Assembly: GCA_964650975.1 (NCBI GenBank)
Contig: CAZYWA010000495.1
Coordinates: 1 to 6,037 of the forward strand
Source of the DNA: CAZYWA01 sp964650975 [NCBI: uncultured bacterium]
Lineage (GTDB): Bacteria > JADJOY01
DNA: 6,037 nt
Reading direction: 5' to 3'
The translations under genes and the position numbers were made by a program. Every line of letters starts with the position of its first letter. The first letter of the stretch is position 1. Positions 1 through 4,265 of the stretch are shown here, piece by piece. A model generated the notes under the pieces. The model saw nothing but the letters and a program-made list of their open reading frames with translations. It had not been told where the DNA came from and did no database searches.

Positions 1-246
1 GGCACGCCCGCCGGCACCAACGACGTGCGCGTCTTCAACCCGACGACCGGTGCGCTGGGCGCCACGGTGTTCACGTGTGGCGGCTTCCTGCCGTCGATCG
101 CGTGGAACGGCGGCACCACGTTGCTCGCGGCCTGCCAGGACTTCACTCATCCGGGCATCACGCTGATCGACACCACCTCCGACGCGGTCATCGCCGGTCC
201 GATCGACACCGGCCTGCCGCCCTTCAGCATCGCGTTCCTGCCTTGA
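1..246 (+). CDS. C-terminal part of a YncE/YVTN-type beta-propeller protein (5'-partial)
   Basis: The reading frame is open from the first base and ends with TGA at 244-246, so only the last 81 residues are visible. Residues 52-81 (from GITLIDTTSDAV to PPFSIAFLP) match the YVTN/YncE propeller pattern: a short strand ending in ID, then T-x-[ST]-x-x-V, then a glycine/proline turn and [GS]IAF. A similar but looser unit, VRVFNPTTGALGATV to LPSIAW, starts near residue 9. No catalytic motif is visible, and such propellers usually bind ligands or act as surface or periplasmic proteins. Its stop overlaps the cobU start by four bases, so it is probably the preceding gene of the same operon. Surface beta-propellers such as BtuG bind B12 and work with BtuB in Bacteroides, which makes a B12-related role plausible here; that is inference from context. 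The signal peptide or lipobox that would show its location lies outside the window. An unrelated YncE-family protein is equally possible. Confidence 0.6.
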   Translation, partial: GTPAGTNDVRVFNPTTGALGATVFTCGGFLPSIAWNGGTTLLAACQDFTHPGITLIDTTSDAVIAGPIDTGLPPFSIAFLP

Positions 247-806
247 GCACGAGCGCGCCCAGGCAACTGATCCTGGTGGGGGGCGGGGTGCGCTCTGGAA
301 AGAGCGCCTTCGCCCTCCGCCGGGCGCGTGCGCTCGGAACGCGGCGCGTGTTCCTGGCCACCGCGCAGGCGCTCGACGACGAGATGCGCGATCGCATCGC
401 GCGCCATCGCGTCGAGCGCGCGGCGGAGTTCGAGACCATCGAGGAGCCGCTGGCACTGGCCGAGCAAATCGGCGCACTGGGCGACCGCGGTGACGTCGAC
501 GTGGTACTGATCGATTGCCTCACTCTCTGGCTCTCGAACTTGCTGGTGCGCGGCGACGACGAAGCGCGAATCGCGGACGAGGTGCGACGGCTCGCGAGCG
601 CGCTCGCCGCGCGCCGATTCCATGCGGTGCTGGTCACCAACGAAGTCGGAATGGGAATCGTGCCGGAAAACGTGCTGGCGCGGCTCTTCCGCGACGTCGC
701 GGGCCGTGCCCATCAGACGCTCGCCGCCGCGGCCGACCAGGTCTACCTCGCGACGCTCGGCCTGGTGCTGCGCGTGAAGCCCAGCGAATGGCTGGTCGAG
801 TCGTGA
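243..806 (+). CDS. cobU: CobU: adenosylcobinamide kinase / adenosylcobinamide-phosphate guanylyltransferase
   Basis: Bifunctional enzyme of nucleotide-loop assembly. It phosphorylates adenosylcobinamide, then transfers GMP from GTP to give AdoCbi-GDP. The 187-residue product matches the roughly 180 residues of the family. Motifs in order: P-loop GGVRSGKS at 14-21; LATAQALDDEM at 38-48 followed by RIARHRVER, where His55 aligns with the guanylylated His46 of Salmonella CobU; VVLIDCLTLWLSNLL at 87-101 (Walker-B-like); VTNEVGMGIVPEN at 131-143; and FRDVAGRAHQTLAAAADQVYL at 149-169. The start is placed at the TTG at 243. The frame stays open further upstream, but homology begins just before the P-loop, and this TTG overlaps the previous stop as TTGA, which suggests translational coupling. 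There is no clear Shine-Dalgarno sequence. cobT follows 73 bases downstream. Identity is certain; the exact start is likely but not proven. Confidence 0.95.
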   Translation: MSTSAPRQLILVGGGVRSGKSAFALRRARALGTRRVFLATAQALDDEMRDRIARHRVERAAEFETIEEPLALAEQIGALGDRGDVDVVLIDCLTLWLSNLLVRGDDEARIADEVRRLASALAARRFHAVLVTNEVGMGIVPENVLARLFRDVAGRAHQTLAAAADQVYLATLGLVLRVKPSEWLVES

Positions 807-841
807 GCGAGCCGCAAAATGTTTCGTCCCCCTTCCGGCTT

Positions 842-867
842 GGAGGGCCACCGGTCTTTCGGTGGCC
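842..867 (+). repeat. REP-like hairpin, copy 1 (cobU-cobT gap)
   Basis: GGAG at 842-845 is followed at once by a perfect 8-bp stem: arm GGCCACCG at 846-853, loop GTCTTT at 854-859, complementary arm at 860-867. It has the same architecture as the copies at 1997, 3802 and 3854, with a loop that differs by two C-to-T changes. No T-run follows, so it is not a standard intrinsic terminator. It ends 3 bases before the cobT ribosome-binding site and could affect cobT translation. Confidence 0.72.
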
Positions 868-870
868 AAC

Positions 871-874
871 GGAG
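871..874 (+). promoter_or_regulatory. Ribosome-binding site setting the cobT start
   Basis: GGAG lies 5 bases before the ATG at 880. An in-frame GTG at 862 lies inside the 3' arm of the preceding hairpin and has no suitable Shine-Dalgarno, so 880 is the better start. The ATG at 875 is out of frame. Confidence 0.75.
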
Positions 875-879
875 ATGAC

Positions 880-1956
880 ATGACCACATCGAGCCTGACG
901 GATACCGTGGCGCGCATCGGCGCTCCGGACGCATCGGCGGCCGCCGAGACCCAGCGCCGCCTCGACTTCAAGACCAAGCCGCGCGGTAGTCTCGGCCGGC
1001 TCGAGGCGACGGCGTGCGAGATCGCGGGAATCCGCGGCAACGCGGCGCCGCCCATGCCGAGGAAGGCCATCGTGGTGATGGGCGCCGATCATGGCGTGGC
1101 GGCGGAGGGTGTCAGCGCCTATCCGAGCGAGGTGACGGCTCAGATGCTGCTCAACTTCGCGGCCGGCGGAGCGGCGATCAACGTGCTGGCGCGGCGCGCG
1201 GACGCCCGACTGGTGGTGGTCGACATGGGTGTCGTGGCACCCCTGCCTGCCGGAGTCCCGGTGCGTGCCGAGCGGATCGGGCCGGGCACCAAGAGCTTCG
1301 TGCGCGAGCCGGCGATGACGCGCGCGCAGGCGGTGCAGGCGCTCGAAGTGGGGATCGGCATCGCGAACGAGCTGGCGCGGGACGGGATCGATCTGATCGG
1401 TCTCGGAGACATGGGGATCGGCAACACAACCGCCTCCACGGCGCTCACCGCGGCGTTCACCGGTGCGGCTCCGGCCGCGATCACGGGCCGCGGCACGGGA
1501 ATCGACGACGCGGGGTACGCGCGCAAGGTCGAGGCGGTGGTCGCGGCACTCGCGCTGCACGGATTGACCGGCGGAAGCGGCGGCATGGATCCGGTCGAGG
1601 TGCTGGCGCGCGTCGGCGGCTTCGAGATCGCCGGGCTCGCGGGAGTCGCGCTCGGTGCGGCCGGGGCTCGCGTGCCGGTCTTGCTCGACGGGTTCATCTC
1701 GTCGACCGCGGGGCTCGTGGCCGCGCGGATCGCGCCGGGCGCGGCGGCGTTCTTCGTCGCGTCGCACCGCTCGGTCGAGATCGGTCACCGCACCGTGCTC
1801 GAGGCCCTGGGCGTCGAGCCGCTCCTCGATCTCGATCTGAGGCTCGGCGAGGGCACGGGCGCCGCCCTCGCGATGAGCCTCGTCGACGCCTCGCTCGCGA
1901 TCCTGCACGAGATGGCGACCTTCGAGTCCGCCGGAGTCGCCGACACGGGACGCTGA
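880..1956 (+). CDS. cobT: CobT: nicotinate-nucleotide-dimethylbenzimidazole phosphoribosyltransferase
   Basis: Transfers phosphoribose from nicotinate mononucleotide to a lower-ligand base such as 5,6-dimethylbenzimidazole, giving alpha-ribazole 5'-phosphate for CobS. The 358 residues match the family length of about 350. Visible signatures (numbered from the ATG at 880): KPRGSLGRLE at 33-42, MGADHGV near 67-73, GDMGIGNTT at 176-184, GRGTGIDD at 203-210, SHRSVEIGH at 295-303, and RLGEGTGA near 321-328. Glu324 in the last aligns with the catalytic Glu317 of Salmonella CobT. The chain appears complete, with no broken motif. It lies between cobU and cobS on the same strand. The base it activates cannot be read from sequence, since CobT homologues accept several benzimidazoles and purines. 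A 6-bp hairpin surrounds its stop codon. Confidence 0.97.
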   Translation: MTTSSLTDTVARIGAPDASAAAETQRRLDFKTKPRGSLGRLEATACEIAGIRGNAAPPMPRKAIVVMGADHGVAAEGVSAYPSEVTAQMLLNFAAGGAAINVLARRADARLVVVDMGVVAPLPAGVPVRAERIGPGTKSFVREPAMTRAQAVQALEVGIGIANELARDGIDLIGLGDMGIGNTTASTALTAAFTGAAPAAITGRGTGIDDAGYARKVEAVVAALALHGLTGGSGGMDPVEVLARVGGFEIAGLAGVALGAAGARVPVLLDGFISSTAGLVAARIAPGAAAFFVASHRSVEIGHRTVLEALGVEPLLDLDLRLGEGTGAALAMSLVDASLAILHEMATFESAGVADTGR

Positions 1957-1967
1957 GTCGTCCCTCC
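1947..1967 (-). repeat. Possible degenerate REP-like hairpin over the cobT stop
   Basis: GGGACG at 1947-1952 and CGTCCC at 1959-1964 form a 6-bp stem around a 6-base loop that contains the cobT TGA. Read on the minus strand, GGAG (1967-1964) precedes a GGACG arm, as in the clear copies, but the loop is ACTCAG rather than GTCYYT. It may be a decayed copy or chance. Confidence 0.25.
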
Positions 1968-1996
1968 AACGGCCTCCCGCGCCCGCTGCCGTTCTT

Positions 1997-2020
1997 GGCG
2001 GGCGGCGGTCCCTCGCCGCC
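1997..2020 (+). repeat. REP-like hairpin, copy 2 (cobT-cobS gap)
   Basis: GGCG at 1997-2000 (one change from GGAG) precedes a perfect 7-bp stem: arm GGCGGCG at 2001-2007, loop GTCCCT at 2008-2013, complementary arm at 2014-2020. The loop is identical to that of the copies at 3802 and 3854. A competing stem, GCCCGC 1981-1986 with GCGGGC 1998-2003, overlaps it. No T-run follows. The rest of the 135-base gap (2021-2091) shows no convincing promoter. Confidence 0.68.
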
Positions 2021-2091
2021 GCAGCGCTTGCATCACGACCGATCGCCGCTGACGCGATGGGCTGACGATCCGCGATAGTCTCGACGCTCTC

Positions 2092-2829
2092 ATGTCCTTC
2101 CTTCGCCACTTCGCGCTCGCGCTCGCGTTCCTGACGCGACTGCCGATCCCCACGGGTCGCGCGGAGCCGGACGACCTCGCCGCATCGGTGCGGTTCTTCC
2201 CGCTCGTCGGCCTGTTGCTCGGCGCCCTGCTCGCCGGCCTGGTCGCGATTCTTCCCGCTCGCCTCGGTCCCGACATCGTGGGCGTGCTGCTCACCGGGCT
2301 GCTGGCGCTCGTGACCGGCGGCTTGCACCTCGACGGGCTTGCCGATGTGTTCGACGCCGCGGGCGGCGGTCGCGGCTCGCGCGAGCGCATGCTCGAGATC
2401 CTGCGCGACCCGCGGATCGGCGCGCACGGCGCCACGGCGCTGGTGCTGGCGCTGATCGCGAAGGTGCTGTTGCTGGGCGGGTGCGTCGCGCGGCGCGATA
2501 CCGCGAGCGTCCTCTTGTTTCCGGTCGTGTCGCGCGCGGCGATCGTGCCGCTCATCGTCGGCTTCGGGCCAGCACGCAGCGAAGGGCTGGCGCGCGCCTT
2601 TCACCAGCGCGTGGGGATCGGCGAGCTCGCAGTCACCGCGTGGATCGCGGCGATCGCGGTCGCCGCCGGCGGCGCCCGGTTCGTGGCTCCGGCGCTCGCG
2701 GCGTTCGCGATCGCTGGCGGGATCGGCGTGTGGATGGCGCGCCGGCTCGGCGGCTTGAACGGCGACGTTTACGGCGCGGCGCTCGAGCTGGCGGAAATCG
2801 CGTTCCTGCTCGCTGTTTGCTGCGCCTGA
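2092..2829 (+). CDS. cobS: CobS: adenosylcobinamide-GDP ribazoletransferase (cobalamin synthase)
   Basis: Integral membrane enzyme that joins AdoCbi-GDP to alpha-ribazole (phosphate), completing the nucleotide loop. The 245 residues are close to the 247 of Salmonella CobS. Signatures: FLTRLPIP at 13-20; a hydrophobic segment at about 35-57; GGLHLDGLADVFDAAGGG at 76-93 with its Asp-rich, probably metal-binding core; MLEILRDPRIGAHGA at 100-114; several further hydrophobic stretches; and GGLNGDVYGA at 220-229, continuing into ALELAE. The ATG at 2092 puts the FLTRLP motif at the usual distance from the N-terminus, but no Shine-Dalgarno is visible before it. cobS is the last gene of the plus-strand set and converges on cbiB with 25 bases between stops and no evident terminator. 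The cobC phosphatase that often accompanies these genes is not visible. Confidence 0.95.
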   Translation: MSFLRHFALALAFLTRLPIPTGRAEPDDLAASVRFFPLVGLLLGALLAGLVAILPARLGPDIVGVLLTGLLALVTGGLHLDGLADVFDAAGGGRGSRERMLEILRDPRIGAHGATALVLALIAKVLLLGGCVARRDTASVLLFPVVSRAAIVPLIVGFGPARSEGLARAFHQRVGIGELAVTAWIAAIAVAAGGARFVAPALAAFAIAGGIGVWMARRLGGLNGDVYGAALELAEIAFLLAVCCA

Positions 2830-2854
2830 AGTCGCTGCCGCCGCGCCAAGGCGA

Positions 2855-3790
2855 TCAGCCCGAGCGCGCGAAGAGCAGCGCCGCGGTCACCGCGACCGCG
2901 AGCGCCGCGGCGGTGCGCGCGATCTTCCAGGCCCGATCGATCGCGGCCGCGGTGAGCGGTTCCAGCGCATCGCCGAGCCGGTAGTGCTCGCGCTTGGTGA
3001 GCTCGACGCCCAGAATCCCCGCCATCGCGGCCATCGGCCAACCGGCGTTGGGGCTCGCGGTGCGGCCCCGATCGCGGCGCAGGATCGCGAGCCCGCGCCG
3101 CGCGTCGCCGCCGCCGAGCCGTGCGGCCGCGAGCAGCAGTCCGGCGGTGAGCCGCGCCGGAACGAGATTGAGCAGGTCGTCGAGCCGAGCCGACGCCTTG
3201 CCCAGGTACTCGTACTCGCCGCGGTAGCCGATCATCGCGTCGAGGGTGTTGACCGCGCGATAGATCACGGCGCCGGGCAAGCCGAAGGCGGCGTACGCGA
3301 GCAGCGGCGCCACGAAGCTGTCCGAGAGGTTCTCGGCCACCGACTCGATCGTGGCCCCGGCCAGCTCCTCGGCCGTGAGATCGGCCGCGTTCCGGCTGCA
3401 GAGGCTCGCGAGCCCGCGGCGCGCGTCGTCGAGCCCGCCGTCGCGACGCAGGTCGGCGCCCACTCGCAGCGCGGCCTGGCCGAGCGCCCGCAGCGCGAAG
3501 CAGCTCTTGAGCACGTAGATCTCGAACACCAGCCCGAGGAACGACACGTCCCGCGCGAGCGCGGCGAGCGCCTCCGTGGCGATCGCGCACCCGGCGGGAA
3601 GTGCGATCGCGAGCGCTGCTCCCGAAACGAAGGCGGCGGCGCGCGGCGCGCGTGGCATGCGCGGCAGCAGCGCGGACACCACGCGACCCATCCCCACCAC
3701 GGGATGCAGGTGCGCGGGCGGCTCGCCCAGCAGCTCGTCGGCGGCGACCGCGCCGAGCAACGCGAGGAGTCGGTGAGGGAGAGGAATCAT
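2855..3790 (-). CDS. cbiB: CbiB/CobD-type adenosylcobinamide(-phosphate) synthase
   Basis: Membrane enzyme that attaches the aminopropanol (phosphate) linker to adenosylcobyric acid. The 311 residues compare with 319 in Salmonella CbiB. Signatures: DELLGEPP at 18-25, leading into HPVVGMG at 29-35; ESVAENLSDSFVAPL at 149-163; YRAVNTLDAMIGYRGEYEYLG at 177-197; RLDDLLNLVPARLTA at 202-216; RTASPNAGWPMAAMAGILGVEL at 243-264; and a hydrophobic C-terminal segment near 285-307. The frame is open upstream to 3886, but the ATG at 3790 is chosen because family homology starts there and the added residues are low-complexity. No Shine-Dalgarno is seen. The gene runs opposite to cobUTS and diverges from btuB, so the btuB riboswitch is not in its leader. 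An inverted pair of REP-like hairpins starts 12 bases upstream of its start codon. It is called CobD in aerobic-pathway nomenclature. Confidence 0.95.
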   Translation of the reverse strand: MIPLPHRLLALLGAVAADELLGEPPAHLHPVVGMGRVVSALLPRMPRAPRAAAFVSGAALAIALPAGCAIATEALAALARDVSFLGLVFEIYVLKSCFALRALGQAALRVGADLRRDGGLDDARRGLASLCSRNAADLTAEELAGATIESVAENLSDSFVAPLLAYAAFGLPGAVIYRAVNTLDAMIGYRGEYEYLGKASARLDDLLNLVPARLTAGLLLAAARLGGGDARRGLAILRRDRGRTASPNAGWPMAAMAGILGVELTKREHYRLGDALEPLTAAAIDRAWKIARTAAALAVAVTAALLFARSG

Positions 3791-3801
3791 GTCGATGGCC
3801 C

Positions 3802-3825
3802 GGAGGGACGCGGTCCCTCGCGTCC
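3802..3825 (+). repeat. REP-like hairpin, copy 3
   Basis: GGAG at 3802-3805, then a perfect 7-bp stem: arm GGACGCG at 3806-3812, loop GTCCCT at 3813-3818, complementary arm at 3819-3825. A mutually exclusive 7-bp stem, GAGGGAC 3803-3809 with GTCCCTC 3813-3819, is also possible. It lies between cbiB and the btuB control region and pairs with an inverted copy at 3854-3877. Confidence 0.75.
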
Positions 3826-3853
3826 GTGGCAGTCGATGACGATGTGACGTTGC

Positions 3854-3877
3854 GGCTGCGAGGGACCGCAGCCCTCC
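3854..3877 (-). repeat. REP-like hairpin, copy 4 (inverted)
   Basis: Read on the minus strand: GGAG at 3877-3874, arm GGCTGCG at 3873-3867, loop GTCCCT at 3866-3861, complementary arm at 3860-3854. It faces copy 3 across 28 bases with both GGAG ends outermost, the arrangement typical of REP doublets. The stem differs from copy 3 at two positions per arm, with matching changes on the other side. Confidence 0.75.
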
Positions 3878-3944
3878 AGCGAGCATGGCCGGCCTGTCGT
3901 CGCGCGTTTCGACGGCGTCCGCAACTGCTGTGCTCCTCTTTCGC

Positions 3945-3974
3945 TTGACTCGTTCATGTGGGATATGTTATCCC
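3945..3974 (+). promoter_or_regulatory. Candidate sigma70-type promoter for the riboswitch-btuB transcript
   Basis: TTGACT at 3945-3950 matches five of six bases of the -35 consensus. The segment after it is strikingly AT-rich for this genome. The best -10 is uncertain: TATCCC at 3969-3974 with an 18-base spacer, or TATGTT at 3964-3969 with a short spacer. A start near 3980 would place transcription just before the riboswitch. Confidence 0.4.
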
Positions 3975-3975
3975 A
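3959..3975. promoter_or_regulatory. AT-rich palindrome, candidate operator
   Basis: TGGGATA and TATCCCA form a perfect 7-bp inverted repeat around TGT, overlapping the likely -10 region of the btuB promoter. Length and symmetry suit a dimeric repressor site. The regulator is not identifiable; similarity to Fur- or Zur-type half sites is too weak to name one. It could also fold as a hairpin if transcription begins upstream. Confidence 0.42.
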
Positions 3976-3997
3976 TAAACACATACCGACGTTCCAG

Positions 3998-4173
3998 CTC
4001 AGGGCGCCCGAGAGGGCTGAAAAGGGAAGCCGGTTTTTGAAGCCGGCGCGGACCCGCCGCTGTAAGCAGGAAGCCTCGTCACGAGACCACTCGGCGAAAG
4101 CCGGGGAAGGGTGATCGAGGCGCCGAGGATCGAAAGATCCTCCGAACCTGCGAGCCAGAAGACCTGCCCCGAG
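3998..4173 (+). promoter_or_regulatory. Cobalamin riboswitch aptamer upstream of btuB
   Basis: The conserved elements appear in order: GAAAAGGGAAGCCGG at about 4020-4034; a GCCGG/CCGGC stem; the CTGTAA element at 4061-4066; GAAGCC then CCACTCGG with GGGGAAGGG across 4070-4111; a GAGGATC/GATCCTC hairpin capped by GAAA at 4125-4142; and the B12 box AGCCAGAAGACCTGCC at 4153-4168. The closing stem pairs CTC and GGGC (3998-4005) with GCCC and GAG (4166-4173), with one mismatch. The full set of peripheral arms favours the large, adenosylcobalamin-type class, but ligand preference is inferred. Bound cobalamin should lower btuB expression. It is in cis only to btuB, not to cbiB or cobUTS. Confidence 0.95.
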
Positions 4174-4180
4174 ACGGTTC

Positions 4181-4211
4181 GACGGCTCTCCCCGGGACCC
4201 GGGAGAGCGTC
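4181..4211 (+). terminator. Strong GC hairpin after the riboswitch, probable expression platform
   Basis: GCTCTCCC at 4185-4192 pairs perfectly with GGGAGAGC at 4201-4208. GAC/GTC (4181-4183 with 4209-4211) extends the stem past one bulged G. It starts 8 bases after the aptamer. No T-run follows, so a canonical intrinsic terminator is not supported. Its 5' arm contains CTCC (4188-4191), which could pair with the btuB GGAG at 4258-4261 when the hairpin is open. The mechanism is not established. Confidence 0.4.
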
Positions 4212-4253
4212 CCGGCCCACAGCCTGGCCTCTCTCTCGCATCCTCCGGGGTGC

Positions 4254-4261
4254 AAAAGGAG
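4254..4261 (+). promoter_or_regulatory. btuB ribosome-binding site, deciding a GTG start
   Basis: AAAAGGAG precedes the GTG at 4266 by 4 bases. The nearby ATG at 4277 is in another frame that does not encode the receptor. CTCC at 4243-4246 could fold back on GGAG (4258-4261) over an 11-base loop and hide the site. Confidence 0.6.
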
Positions 4262-4265
4262 CGCC

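Noticed and set aside
842-2020. Hairpins in the cobU-cobT and cobT-cobS gaps read as intrinsic terminators
   Set aside because: Neither is followed by a T-run, both lie inside an apparent operon, and their shared GGAG and loop sequences point to a repeat family.
1014-2078. 354-codon plus-strand frame overlapping cobT
   Set aside because: Arg/Gly-rich shadow in a second frame of a clear cobT gene.
2028-2079. Promoter for cobS (TTGCAT with GATAGT)
   Set aside because: The spacing is far from 16-18 bases and no better pair exists in the gap; cobS is more simply part of the cobU-cobT transcript.
634-2604. Very long open frame on the minus strand across cobT and cobS (656 codons)
   Set aside because: It is antisense to three well-supported genes. 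Its translation is Arg/Gln/Glu/His-rich low-complexity sequence with no domain, as expected from GC-rich codon bias.
2830-2854. Bidirectional terminator between the convergent cobS and cbiB
   Set aside because: The 25-base gap has no usable inverted repeat or T-run.
3791-3838. Direct repeat GTCGATG at 3791-3797 and 3832-3838 flanking repeat copy 3, as a target-site duplication
   Set aside because: Only 7 bases, not adjacent to the element ends, and absent around the other copies; likely chance.
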